In this document: positions 48,989-57,551 of the stretch, in pieces | How the letters are laid out: each line of letters starts with the position of its first letter | How positions within the stretch are numbered: the stretch's first letter is position 1 | From: WHSW01 sp963842795 | GTDB taxonomy: Bacteria; Actinomycetota; Thermoleophilia; Solirubrobacterales; 70-9 | Direction: 5' to 3' | DNA: 64,000 bases | NCBI GenBank assembly: GCA_963842795.1 | Contig: CAWJHV010000006.1 | Span: forward strand, 1 to 64,000 | Made by a program: the position numbers and the translations under genes | The notes under the pieces: generated by a model | Seen by the model: the letters and a program-made list of their open reading frames with translations, nothing else | Told to the model about the DNA's origin: nothing | The model's database searches: none

Positions 48989-51799
48989 GTGACGATCGTC
49001 GACGCGACCCGGGAGCTGGAGCCGCGCGAGCCCGCGCCGATCGGCTGGGACGGGAGGCGCCTCGACGAGATGCTCGCGGAGTCCGATCGGCTGTTCGCCG
49101 AGACGGGCTCGTACGCCGGGCTGGACGGCGATCTGGAGCTCATGGGCTCCGACCCGATCGGCTACGAGAAGCTCTTCAGCCGCCTGCGCGGAGGCCTCGT
49201 CTCGGCGCGCGAGACGGCGCTCAACATCTCCGCCTCGCCGATCGTGCGCGAGCTCGGCGAGCTCTGCTTCGCGCTCTACACGCCCGAGGGCGACTCGATC
49301 GCGCTCTCGACCGGGATCATCGTCCACGTCCACACGATGTCCGACGCGATCAAGTGGATGGTCCGCCAGGGCTACGAGGACAACCCCGAGATCCGCCCCG
49401 GCGACATCTTCGCCAACAACGACCCGACGATCGGCGACGTCCACAACGCCGACGTGCAGACCTTCGTCCCGATCTTCGACCTCTCCGACCCAGCCCGCCC
49501 CGAGCTCGTTGCCTGGGCCGGAGGCGTCACCCACGTGCTCGACATCGGCGCCTCGACCCCGGGCGGGGTGCCGGTGGGGCCGACCAACCGGCTCGACGAC
49601 GGCATCGACCTGCCCTGCATGAAGATCGGCGAGCGCGACGAGATCGCCCGCTGGCACCTGGAGCGCTGCGCGAAGCAGACCCGGGCGCCGATGTACTACC
49701 TGCTCGACGAGCGCACCCGGCTCGCCGGCTGCCACATGGTGCGCGAGGCGGTCGAGCGGGTGCTGCTCGAGGAGGGGGTGGACCGGTTCAAGCAGTTCAG
49801 CCGCGAGGTGATCGAGGAGGGCCGGCGCTCGTTCAAGTCGCGGATCCGCGAGATGACCGTTCCCGGGCGTTACCGCGCCGCCTCGTTCCAGGACGTCACG
49901 TACGCCGACAAAGTCCAGCTGCCGGCCCGGGCCCGGCGCGACTTCGTCATGCACGCCCCGTTCGAGGTGCGGATCGGCGGCGACGGCGACTACGCGCTCG
50001 ACCTCGACGGTTCCTCGGCCTGGGGCTGGCATTCGATGAACTGCACCCCGTCGGGCATGCAGGGGGCGATCTGGGTGATGTTCACCCAGACTCTGATCTG
50101 CAACGACAAGGTCAACGACGGCGCCTACTTCGCGGTCGAGACGAACTTCCCGGAGGGCTCCGTGGCCAATCTCGGGGAGGCCGAGGGCTCGACCGGGATC
50201 GCCTGGGCGTTCCTGCAGCCGGCGTTCACGGGCTACCCGCGCACGCTCTCCAGGGCGCTGCAGTCGCGCGGCTTCATCGAGGAGATCATCGGCGCGTACT
50301 CGGTCAGCGGCAACGTGATCCAGGGGGGTGGGGTGGACCAGTACGGCAACTCCTCGGCGATCATGAACTTCGAGATCGCCGCTCAGGGGATGGGCGCCAA
50401 GTACGTGCTCGACGGCACCGACACCTGCGCGGCGATGTTCAACCCCGAGGGCGACGCCGGCGACGTCGAGATGTGGGAGCTGATCTGCCCGATGGTCTAC
50501 CTCTCCCGCCGGATCAAGCCGAACACGGGCGGCCCGGGCCGGCATCGCGGCGGCTCGTCGTTCGAGTCGTTGCAGATGGTCTGGAACACGCCGTTCTGGG
50601 AGCTGCAGAACCTGGGCACGACCCGGCTGTTCACCTCGCAGGGGATCTTCGGCGGCTACCCGGGCTCGGTCGCCTACCTGCACAACATCCGCGACAACAA
50701 CCTCGCGGAGCTCGCCGCGGCCGGCGAGGCCTACCCGGTTGCCGACGGCCCGTTCTCGTACCCGGCTCTGCTCGCGATCGAGGGCGAGCGCGAGCTGCGC
50801 ACCGACAACTTCACGATGCTGGCGCCGTTTCGCTCCGGCGACCTCTATCACTCGGTCATGAAGGGCGCCGCGGGGCTGGGAGACCCGCTCGAGCGCCCAG
50901 CCGAATCGGTCGAGCGGGACGTCGCCGAGGGTCACATCGAGCCCGGGTTCGCGGAGACCGTGTACGCGGTCGGCGACCGCGAGGCGGCGCGCGCCGGACG
51001 GCTCGAGCGCGCGCGGCCGGCGGCGGAGTGGTGGGCCGCCGAGCGTGAGCGGGTGCTCGCCGGTGAGCTCATCGACCCGATCAAGGTCGGCTACGCGGAG
51101 TCGATGAAGCTCTCGCCGCGCTGGGCGGCGGAGTTCCGCGGCTTCTGGGACCTGCCCGCCGACTTCGCCTTCGAGATCGAGACGCCGACGGTCCCCGCGA
51201 GCCGCCCCACGCAGCCCGGCAAGGTCACGCCTGAGGACTCCGCCGCCGCCTTTCTCGCCGGCTCGGAGGTCGCGCGGGTCGAGCCGCCCGCGCTGGCGGG
51301 CAGGCCGCTCGAGCCCGAGACGCTCGAGGCGCTGCTCGACGAGCGCCTCTCGCGCCGCGAGGTGAAGGACATCCAGTCCGGCTACAAGGACCCCGACCGG
51401 TTCGAAAAGTGGGTCGCGGTGCTCCAGGCGCGGGTCGAGTGGGACGACCCGATCGTGCTCCCGATGGGCGAGGCGCTGAACATCGTGCGCCGCCGCTCCG
51501 ACGGCGAGCTCGTGATCCGCACCGACGCCGGGCACGACTTCTGCGGCTTCGCCGAGAACTGGAAGATGCACGCGCCGGTGTTCATCCGCGATTCCGAGGA
51601 GCTGCTCGGCGAGATCTACCCGAAGCTCGCCCATTGCGACCCGGACTGGATGGAGCTGCGCGAGTTCTACTGCCCGCTCTCGGGGCGCCTGCTCGAGGTC
51701 GAGGCGGTGACGCACGGGTACCCGGTCGTCCACGACTTCCTCCCCGACATCGAGGGCTTCTACCGGGGCTGGCTCGGCCGGGATCTCCCGACCATTTAG
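48989..51799 (+). CDS. acxB: Acetone carboxylase alpha subunit-like with fused gamma-like domain (HyuB superfamily)
   Basis: A 936-residue protein, about the sum of the alpha (~770) and gamma (~170) subunits. Residues 1-720 match the HyuB/AcxB fold: SYAGLDGDLELMGSDPIGYE, ETALNISASPIVREL, TGIIVHVHTMSDAIKWM, NNDPTIGDVHNADVQTF and HRGGSSFESLQMVW. From about residue 790 the gamma-like part reads EALNIVRRRSDGEL, ENWKMHAPVFIRDSEELL, PDWMELREFYCPLSGRLLEV, GYPVVHDFLPDIEGFYRGW. Gamma subunits as I remember them carry CxxC zinc ligands; here CPLSG has lost one cysteine. It should carboxylate acetone or another ketone together with the AcxA-like protein. GTG at 48989 follows TAGGTT. Confidence 0.83.
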   Translation: MTIVDATRELEPREPAPIGWDGRRLDEMLAESDRLFAETGSYAGLDGDLELMGSDPIGYEKLFSRLRGGLVSARETALNISASPIVRELGELCFALYTPEGDSIALSTGIIVHVHTMSDAIKWMVRQGYEDNPEIRPGDIFANNDPTIGDVHNADVQTFVPIFDLSDPARPELVAWAGGVTHVLDIGASTPGGVPVGPTNRLDDGIDLPCMKIGERDEIARWHLERCAKQTRAPMYYLLDERTRLAGCHMVREAVERVLLEEGVDRFKQFSREVIEEGRRSFKSRIREMTVPGRYRAASFQDVTYADKVQLPARARRDFVMHAPFEVRIGGDGDYALDLDGSSAWGWHSMNCTPSGMQGAIWVMFTQTLICNDKVNDGAYFAVETNFPEGSVANLGEAEGSTGIAWAFLQPAFTGYPRTLSRALQSRGFIEEIIGAYSVSGNVIQGGGVDQYGNSSAIMNFEIAAQGMGAKYVLDGTDTCAAMFNPEGDAGDVEMWELICPMVYLSRRIKPNTGGPGRHRGGSSFESLQMVWNTPFWELQNLGTTRLFTSQGIFGGYPGSVAYLHNIRDNNLAELAAAGEAYPVADGPFSYPALLAIEGERELRTDNFTMLAPFRSGDLYHSVMKGAAGLGDPLERPAESVERDVAEGHIEPGFAETVYAVGDREAARAGRLERARPAAEWWAAERERVLAGELIDPIKVGYAESMKLSPRWAAEFRGFWDLPADFAFEIETPTVPASRPTQPGKVTPEDSAAAFLAGSEVARVEPPALAGRPLEPETLEALLDERLSRREVKDIQSGYKDPDRFEKWVAVLQARVEWDDPIVLPMGEALNIVRRRSDGELVIRTDAGHDFCGFAENWKMHAPVFIRDSEELLGEIYPKLAHCDPDWMELREFYCPLSGRLLEVEAVTHGYPVVHDFLPDIEGFYRGWLGRDLPTI

Positions 51800-51802
51800 A
51801 GT
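51797..51802 (+). promoter_or_regulatory. Stop-embedded -10 hexamer TAGAGT
   Basis: The TAG stop of the AcxBC gene begins TAGAGT, 13 bases before the ATG of the hydrolase gene, with no Shine-Dalgarno sequence. The spacing fits a leaderless transcript. Confidence 0.45.
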
Positions 51803-51809
51803 CAGCGCC

Positions 51810-52751
51810 ATGGCCCAGCTGATCCGCGGCGAGCAGGCGCCGGCCCCGGCCCCGGCAGCCGCTGATCCGCTCGCGAGCCGGGAGCGCATCGCGCCGGCGA
51901 ACGGGATCGAGCTCGCCTACGAGGAGTTCGGCGATCCCGCCGGTGCCCCGATGGTGCTGATCATGGGCCTGGCGGCCCAGATGATCTTCTGGCCGGAGGA
52001 GCTCTGCGAGCTGCTCGCCGAGCGCGGCTACCGGGTGATCCGCTTCGACAACCGCGACATCGGCCACTCGACGATGATCGACTCGGCCGGCATCCCCACC
52101 AACGCGCAGATGGTGCTCGGCTACGGCCGGCCCGCCTACCGGATCCGCGACATGGCCGCCGACACCGTCGGCCTGCTCGACCACCTGGAGATCGAGCGCG
52201 CGCACCTGGTGGGCGCCTCGATGGGCGGGATGATCGCCCAGCAGATGGCGATCCGCTATCCGGAGCGAACCCGCTCGTTGTGCTCGATCATGTCGTCGAC
52301 CGGCAACCGGCTGCATCGGTTCCCCCGCTGGCGCGCGTTCGCGACGCTGATGGCGAAGCCGCCGAGGGAACGCGAGGCGGCGATCGAGGCGGCGGTGAAG
52401 ACCTTCGAGCTGATCGGCTCGCCCGACTATCCGATGGACGAGGCACGCTTTCGCGAGCTCGTCGGGCGCGCCTACGACCGCAGCTTCCGGCCCGCCGGCG
52501 TCGCCCGCCAGCTGCACGCGATCAACGTCTCGGGCAACCGGACGGGCCTGCTGCGGCGCCTGGACCTGCCGGCGCTGGTCATCCACGGCGAGAAGGACCT
52601 GCTCGTCCGCCCGGCTGCCGGCCGGCAGACAGCTCGCGCGATCCCCGGCGCCAAGCTGCGGGTGATCCCCGGCATGGGCCACGACCTTCCGGCGGCCCTC
52701 TACGAGCAGTTCGCCGAGGAGATCGACGACAACGCCCGTGGAGCCGGCTGA
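51810..52751 (+). CDS. Alpha/beta hydrolase, RdmC-like (paralogue of 40.8 kb gene)
   Basis: A 313-residue protein. Motifs follow those of its paralogue: LIMGLAAQMIFWPEELCELL, VIRFDNRDIGHST, the elbow LVGASMGGMIAQ, VIHGEKDLLV and GMGHDLP, so the triad is intact. The N-terminus of about 25 residues is Ala/Pro-rich and disordered. It follows the AcxBC-type gene after ten bases, with the -10 hexamer built on that gene's stop. The thioesterase gene overlaps its end by 14 bases, so the two are coupled. A role in releasing acids or activated intermediates of ketone metabolism is possible but not shown. Confidence 0.85.
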   Translation: MAQLIRGEQAPAPAPAAADPLASRERIAPANGIELAYEEFGDPAGAPMVLIMGLAAQMIFWPEELCELLAERGYRVIRFDNRDIGHSTMIDSAGIPTNAQMVLGYGRPAYRIRDMAADTVGLLDHLEIERAHLVGASMGGMIAQQMAIRYPERTRSLCSIMSSTGNRLHRFPRWRAFATLMAKPPREREAAIEAAVKTFELIGSPDYPMDEARFRELVGRAYDRSFRPAGVARQLHAINVSGNRTGLLRRLDLPALVIHGEKDLLVRPAAGRQTARAIPGAKLRVIPGMGHDLPAALYEQFAEEIDDNARGAG

Positions 52752-53451
52752 GCTGGTCGCCGAGCCCGGCTCCGGCCGGGTGTTCGAGCGCTCCCTGATG
52801 CCCGGGATCGCCGACGCGATCGGCGGCGGCCGCGTGCGCCTGGACGCGATTGCGCGCTGGCTCCAGGACGTCGCCTACGCCGACCTGCTCGACGCGGGCT
52901 TCGACGAGGGCGGGGTGTGGATCGTGCGCCGGCTGCGGCTGCGGGTCGACTCGTTCCCGCGCTTTGGAGAGCCGGTCGCCCTGCGCACCTTCTGCAGCGG
53001 CCTCGGGCGCTTTTCGGCCGAGCGCCGGACGACGATCGCGGGTGGCTCCGCGGCGGTCGAGGCGGTCGCGCTCTGGATCTGGATCGACGAGTCCGGGCGC
53101 CCGGCGAGGTTCCCGGCGCGCTTCCTCGACCTCTACGGCGAGAGCGCGGGCGACCGCGGGGCGCCGGTGCGCCTACGGCATCCTGAGCCGCCGGCGGACG
53201 CCGCGCGCGAGCCCTGGGTGTTTCGGGCTGCGGACGTCGACGTCGCCGGGCATGTCAACAACTCCCACTACTGGGAGCTACTCGAGGAGCGTCTGGCGGG
53301 GACCGAGCCGGAGCGGATCGACGCCGAGATCGAGCACCGCGACCCGGCCCTGGCCGGCTCCGCTTACGTGGTCGGCGACGGTGCCGCGCTCTGGATCGAG
53401 AGCGCCGAGGCGGCCGTGCACGCCTCGATTCAGGTCGCCGGTCGCGCCTGA
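52738..53451 (+). CDS. Acyl-ACP thioesterase-like hot-dog protein
   Basis: A 237-residue protein with two hot-dog halves, as in acyl-ACP thioesterases of the FatA/FatB type. The first half has RWLQDVAYADLLDAGFD and FPRFGEPVALRTFC; the second begins near residue 155 with DVDVAGHVNNSHYWELLEE, in which HVNNSHY carries the conserved Asn/His residues. It should release acyl chains from a carrier. It starts with GTG at 52738 inside the end of the hydrolase gene, so translation is coupled. Its 3' end overlaps the convergent patatin gene by 22 bases. Chain-length preference cannot be read from sequence. Confidence 0.85.
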   Translation: MEPAELVAEPGSGRVFERSLMPGIADAIGGGRVRLDAIARWLQDVAYADLLDAGFDEGGVWIVRRLRLRVDSFPRFGEPVALRTFCSGLGRFSAERRTTIAGGSAAVEAVALWIWIDESGRPARFPARFLDLYGESAGDRGAPVRLRHPEPPADAAREPWVFRAADVDVAGHVNNSHYWELLEERLAGTEPERIDAEIEHRDPALAGSAYVVGDGAALWIESAEAAVHASIQVAGRA

Positions 53452-54497
53452 AGCTCGCTCAGCGGCGGCCACTGGGAGGGCGGCAGGTCGGGCCGCATCA
53501 CCTTCTCGGGCCTTCCCTCGGGCAGTCGCGAGAGCAGCTCGGCGACCCCGGGCTCGCGCAACTGCTCGGTCACCGTGGCCCGGGCGACCTCGATCACCCG
53601 GTTGCGGTTGCGGGTGCTCATCAGATTGCGGCTCATCGTCTGCAGGTCGCGCTCCAGCGGCTGCACGAGGACCGCCGGGGTGCCCGCGTCCCGCAGCTTC
53701 CTCGCCTCGCTGCCGAGCCGGCGACCGGAGGCGCGGCGGAACACCAGGCTGCTCCACTCGCGGGGGTCGAGGGCCTGGATCGGGTGCAGGGAGGAGGTCG
53801 GGTTGAGGCAGATGACCAGGTCGAGGCTCGCGGCACGGAGCAGATCGAGGTTCGAGGTCGAGTACATGCCGCCGTCGACGTAGCGGCGCCCGGCGATCTC
53901 GACCGGCCGGTAGAAGCCCGGGATCGCGCAGGAGGCGGCGACCGCGTCGCCGAGCTCCGCCGGCGGGGAGCCTTCGCGCCCGAAGGCGACCCGGACGCCG
54001 GTGGCGTAGTCGCAGGCGACGATCCAGAGGCCGGGGTGGCCCGCCCAGCCGCTCGGCACCACGCGTCGCACCTGATCTCGAAGCGGCGCCGTCGAGACGA
54101 CCCCGCGCGGGAGCCAGCCGCTGACCACGCTCGTGGGGGTGAAGCGGTGCGGCCGGGAAAGCGTGCGCAGCGCCAGGCTCCAGGAGCCGGGGCCGATCGG
54201 CGGCGGCCACGGGTCGAGCTTGAACACGGCGCCGCCGGTGCGGTCGGCCTCGGCCGCCGGGCGCCCGCCGGCGTCGGTGATCGCCTCGAAGCTCTCGCCG
54301 GCCGAGTGGGCGACCATGAACCAGGGCGGCACGCCGCCGGCAAGCAGGGCGGCGAGCATGGCGCCTGCGGAGGTGCCGACGATCGTCTCCGCGCTCGCCG
54401 GATCCCAGCGGGTCTCGGTGGCGAGCGCGTCGAGCGCACCGGTGAGCCAGGCACCGCCCTGTACCCCTCCCGCGCCGAGGACGAGACCGATCCTCAC
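53430..54497 (-). CDS. Patatin-like phospholipase
   Basis: A 355-residue protein. The oxyanion-hole motif is LVLGAGGVQGGAWLTG, the nucleophile elbow is IVGTSAGAMLAALLAGG and the catalytic Asp is in RRYVDGGMYSTSN, so the Ser-Asp dyad is complete. Patatin proteins hydrolyse phospholipids or acylglycerols; no signal peptide is present, so it acts in the cytoplasm or at the inner membrane. GTG at 54497 is chosen because TAGCCT lies exactly 12 bases upstream and no Shine-Dalgarno is seen. It converges on the thioesterase gene with a 22-base overlap and is divergent from the GGDEF/HD-GYP gene. Confidence 0.86.
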   Translation of the reverse strand: MRIGLVLGAGGVQGGAWLTGALDALATETRWDPASAETIVGTSAGAMLAALLAGGVPPWFMVAHSAGESFEAITDAGGRPAAEADRTGGAVFKLDPWPPPIGPGSWSLALRTLSRPHRFTPTSVVSGWLPRGVVSTAPLRDQVRRVVPSGWAGHPGLWIVACDYATGVRVAFGREGSPPAELGDAVAASCAIPGFYRPVEIAGRRYVDGGMYSTSNLDLLRAASLDLVICLNPTSSLHPIQALDPREWSSLVFRRASGRRLGSEARKLRDAGTPAVLVQPLERDLQTMSRNLMSTRNRNRVIEVARATVTEQLREPGVAELLSRLPEGRPEKVMRPDLPPSQWPPLSELQARPAT

Positions 54498-54503
54498 CCA
54501 TTC

Positions 54504-54509
54504 AGGCTA
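54504..54509 (-). promoter_or_regulatory. -10 hexamer TAGCCT 12 bases before the patatin gene
   Basis: TAGCCT (minus, 54509 to 54504) lies exactly 12 bases before the GTG at 54497, the spacing expected for a leaderless transcript. No stop codon of another gene is involved, so the hexamer here is independent of coding. Confidence 0.42.
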
Positions 54510-54624
54510 CCCGGGCGCTCGGCGTCGGCTGCGATCGCGGCTTCCCGTGCCACTAGGCCATGCGTCCGCCGCGCTCTGTGGTGCCGGCGAACTTGTCGAT
54601 AGCGGCCTGGAGGCGTCCACCCTC

Positions 54625-56700
54625 GTGACCGCTCTGCAGCGACACATCAATCCCGTTCTCTGGTCCCTGCTGGGGCTCGCCTGCCTGGGCGTCGCCGCGC
54701 ACGCGCTCTGGGTCTCGGGCGTCGGCCAGGGCGAGGCCGACGTGCTGATCGACGAGTGGGTCTACAACGCGGTTCTCGTGCTCGCCGCCGCCGTCTGCGT
54801 GCTCAAGGGCCTGGTCACCCCCGATGAGCGCTGGATCTGGATCTGCTTCGGGCTCGGGGTCGGCGCCTGGACCGCCGGCGACATCTACTGGACCGTCGCC
54901 CTGATCGACGTGAAGCACCCGCCCTACCCGTCCTTGGCCGACGCCGGCTACCTCCTCGTCTACCCGTTCATGTACGTCGCCGTGCTGCTGCTGGTGCGCC
55001 GCCGGGTGCGGTTCTCCAACGGCGCCTGGCTCGACGGCGCGATCGGGGGCCTCGCCGCCGCCGCGCTCGCGACCACGATCCTCAGCCCGGCGCTGATCGG
55101 CCTCACCAAGGGCGACCCGGCGGTCGTCGCCACCAACCTCGCCTACCCGCTCGGCGACGTGATCCTGCTCTCCTTCCTGATCGCCGGGGTAGCGGTCGCC
55201 GGGCTGCGTGCCAGCCTGCGCGCCGGCGGCAGCTGGGTGCTGATCGGGCTCGGGATCGCCACCTGGGGAGTCGCCGACGCGGTCTACCTCTACCAGCAGG
55301 CGACCTCGACCTACGACGGCGGCTACCTCGACTCGCTCTGGCTCATCGGCGGGATCGCGATCGCGGCCGCGGCCGCCCTGCCCTCGAAGCCCGTGGCCGA
55401 GCGCGAGCGGCGCGAGAACCAGTCCGTCCTCTTCCCGGCGGTGTTCAGCGCGATCGCGATCGGGGTGCTCGCCTGGGACCATTACGACACCCGCGGCGAC
55501 GTCTCGATCTGGTTTGCGGTCGCGACACTGGCGGCGGTGGTCCTCCGCCTGATGCTGAGCTTCCGCGAGAACCGCGCCCTGCTGCGCACCGTTCGCCGCG
55601 AGGTCTGCACCGATGCGCTCACCGGGCTCGACAACCGGCGCTCGTTGATCAGAGCGCTCGAAGACGCTGTCGACGGGTCGGACGAGGTCGTGTTCGCGAT
55701 CTTCGACCTCGACGGGTTCAAGGCCTACAACGACAGCTTCGGCCACCCCGCCGGGGACATCCTCCTCCGGCGCCTGGGCACAGCCCTGGCCGCAGCCGTG
55801 GACCCGGACGGACGGGCGTTCCGGCTCGGGGGCGACGAGTTCTGCGTCCTCGTCCCCGGCGGCCCCGAGCGGGTTCCGAGCGTGCTCTCGCTGGCCCGCG
55901 AGGCGCTCAGCGAGCAGGGCGAGGGCTTTCGGATCGGCGCCTCGACCGGGGCCGTGGTGCTGCCGACCGAGGTCGACGATCCCACCGCGGCGCTGGGCGC
56001 GGCCGACGCCCGCATGTACGCGGCCAAGGGGACCCGCTCGAGCTCGGCCCAGCGCCAGACCCACGACGTGCTGGTGCGGATCCTGCGCGAACGCGAGCCC
56101 GAGCTCAGCCAGCACCTCCAGGGGGTGGCCAGGCTGGCGGCGGAGATCGGCCGCGCCGCCGGCCTCGACGCCGAGACCCTCGACGTGGTGATCCGCGCCG
56201 CCGAGCTCCATGACATCGGCAAGATCGCGATCCCCGACCGCGTCCTGCACAAGCCCGGCCCGCTCGATCAGGACGAGTGGGAGCTGATGCGGACCCACAC
56301 CACGATCGGCGAGCGGATCCTCTCAGCGGCGCCGGCGATGAACCACGTCGCCGCCCTCGTCCGGCACAGCCACGAGCGCTGGGACGGCGACGGCTACCCG
56401 GACGGGATCGTGGGCGAGGAGATCCCGCTCGGCTCGCGGATCGTCTTCGTCTGTGACGCCTACGAGGCGATGACCGAGCTGCGCTCCTACCGCGATCCGC
56501 TCAGCCCCGACGAGGCGATCGACGAGCTTCGCCGCTGCGCCGGCAGCCAGTTCGACCCGTGGCTGGTCGACGTGTTCGCAGACCGCGTGATGCCGCGGCT
56601 CGCGGCGGCGGCCGCGTCGAACGGCCACTCAGCCCGCGGTCCGGTCCCGGTGGGAGATGTCGTAGACGCTCGGGCGGTACTGGAGAACCGGGTCGGCTGA
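54625..56700 (+). CDS. Membrane GGDEF and HD-GYP protein (cyclic di-GMP synthesis and breakdown)
   Basis: A 691-residue protein. About ten helices occupy residues 10-320 (for example SLLGLACLGVAAHALWV and WIWICFGLGVGAWTAGDIY). The GGDEF domain has FDLDGFKAYNDSFGH and the intact signature RLGGDEFCVLV near residue 402. The HD-GYP domain has LHDIGKIAIPDRV near residue 528 and HERWDGDGYPDG near 588. Both domains keep catalytic motifs, so it may make and degrade cyclic di-GMP. GTG at 54625 has GGAGG 11 bases upstream; an in-frame GTG at 54547 would add 26 residues. The last 24 codons overlap the end of the convergent catalase-like gene. Confidence 0.88.
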   Translation: MTALQRHINPVLWSLLGLACLGVAAHALWVSGVGQGEADVLIDEWVYNAVLVLAAAVCVLKGLVTPDERWIWICFGLGVGAWTAGDIYWTVALIDVKHPPYPSLADAGYLLVYPFMYVAVLLLVRRRVRFSNGAWLDGAIGGLAAAALATTILSPALIGLTKGDPAVVATNLAYPLGDVILLSFLIAGVAVAGLRASLRAGGSWVLIGLGIATWGVADAVYLYQQATSTYDGGYLDSLWLIGGIAIAAAAALPSKPVAERERRENQSVLFPAVFSAIAIGVLAWDHYDTRGDVSIWFAVATLAAVVLRLMLSFRENRALLRTVRREVCTDALTGLDNRRSLIRALEDAVDGSDEVVFAIFDLDGFKAYNDSFGHPAGDILLRRLGTALAAAVDPDGRAFRLGGDEFCVLVPGGPERVPSVLSLAREALSEQGEGFRIGASTGAVVLPTEVDDPTAALGAADARMYAAKGTRSSSAQRQTHDVLVRILREREPELSQHLQGVARLAAEIGRAAGLDAETLDVVIRAAELHDIGKIAIPDRVLHKPGPLDQDEWELMRTHTTIGERILSAAPAMNHVAALVRHSHERWDGDGYPDGIVGEEIPLGSRIVFVCDAYEAMTELRSYRDPLSPDEAIDELRRCAGSQFDPWLVDVFADRVMPRLAAAAASNGHSARGPVPVGDVVDARAVLENRVG

Positions 56701-57531
56701 CGGCTCGATCCCGTCCGTGACCCGGGTCGGGTCGAACACGATCCCGTCGTCGGCGCCCTCGTCGATCGCCGCGACCTCGAGCGTTCCGGCGTCGACCCGC
56801 TCGCGGCCCTCGGGCCACTCGTCCGACGGATCGTCCGGGTCGTCGCCGTCGCCCGCGATCTGGAGCTCGAGGCGCATCCGCACCGGCTCCCGCTCGAGGC
56901 GCTGGGCGAGATCGTCGAAGAGGTAGTCGGCCCCGCGCCGCTTCGCCTCTTCGCGCGAGGGCCCGGGCTCATCCACCGTCCGCCGCCAGGTATAGCGAAC
57001 GTAGCGCTCGCCGCCGCCGGCGTCGACCCACTTGAAGGCGTGAAAGGCGTAGTAGGAGCGGGCCGCGAACGACCCTCGCTCGGCCATGATCCGGTTCGCC
57101 TCCCTGGCGGTGCCGAGGGCCGCGTGGTGGCGGACGAGGAAGCCCGGAAGCGCGGCGAGCGCCGAGAGCGAGGGCTTCGAGACCTTGATCGAGGCCAGGA
57201 AGCCCTCCTGGTCGCGGAACGGGTAGCGGGGGAGGGTCTGCGAGGAGATGTCGGTCCGCGAGCCGTCGGGCAGCTCGAAGCTCACCGCGAGCCCGCGGAC
57301 GTCGGGGGCGTAGTCGGGCACCGTCGGGTCGCCGCCGCCGTTGGAGAAGCGGACGGTCGCCGGCACGGTCTGGCCGCTCATGTGGGCGGCGCGGGTGAGG
57401 GCGGAGGCGGCGGGAGTGGCGGTGAACGTGGCGCGGCAGATGACGCCCTTCGCGTGCAGGGCGCGATGGCCCGCGTGCGAGCCGAACCGGCCGTGGATCG
57501 TCTCCATCGCCTCTTGCGGCGTCGTCGGCAC
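56629..57531 (-). CDS. Catalase-related haem peroxidase (SrpA-like)
   Basis: A 300-residue protein, the length of the small catalase-related group. The distal side reads ALHAKGVICRATFTATP and the Ser/Asn region VPATVRFSNGGGDPTVP. GLAVSFELPDGSRTDISS and YPFRDQEGFL are further family stretches. The proximal haem ligand should be the Tyr in YRPSVYDISHRDR near the C-terminus. It should react with hydrogen peroxide or organic peroxides; peroxide made by the alcohol oxidase upstream in the window could be one source, but that is a guess. The start is GTG at 57531, with TAGGCT exactly 12 bases upstream. The C-terminal 72 bases overlap the GGDEF/HD-GYP gene in antisense. Confidence 0.86.
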   Translation of the reverse strand: MPTTPQEAMETIHGRFGSHAGHRALHAKGVICRATFTATPAASALTRAAHMSGQTVPATVRFSNGGGDPTVPDYAPDVRGLAVSFELPDGSRTDISSQTLPRYPFRDQEGFLASIKVSKPSLSALAALPGFLVRHHAALGTAREANRIMAERGSFAARSYYAFHAFKWVDAGGGERYVRYTWRRTVDEPGPSREEAKRRGADYLFDDLAQRLEREPVRMRLELQIAGDGDDPDDPSDEWPEGRERVDAGTLEVAAIDEGADDGIVFDPTRVTDGIEPSADPVLQYRPSVYDISHRDRTAG

Positions 57532-57537
57532 GCCGCC

Positions 57538-57543
57538 AGCCTA
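57538..57543 (-). promoter_or_regulatory. -10 hexamer TAGGCT 12 bases before the catalase-like gene
   Basis: TAGGCT (minus, 57543 to 57538) starts exactly 12 bases before the GTG at 57531. With its flank it reads CATAGGCT, close to TATAGGCT ahead of the AcxA-type gene. No Shine-Dalgarno sequence is present. Confidence 0.45.
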
Positions 57544-57551
57544 TGGGCTGA

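Noticed and set aside
45666..51889. Minus-strand open frames of 936 and 1084 codons under the SARP-type and AcxBC genes
   Set aside because: Both are shadows of strong plus-strand genes with full domain content. Their translations are repetitive and charged with no recognisable fold.
54510..54624. Cyclic di-GMP riboswitch ahead of the GGDEF/HD-GYP gene
   Set aside because: I looked for the GEMM core and paired stems and did not find them in the 115 bases before the start.
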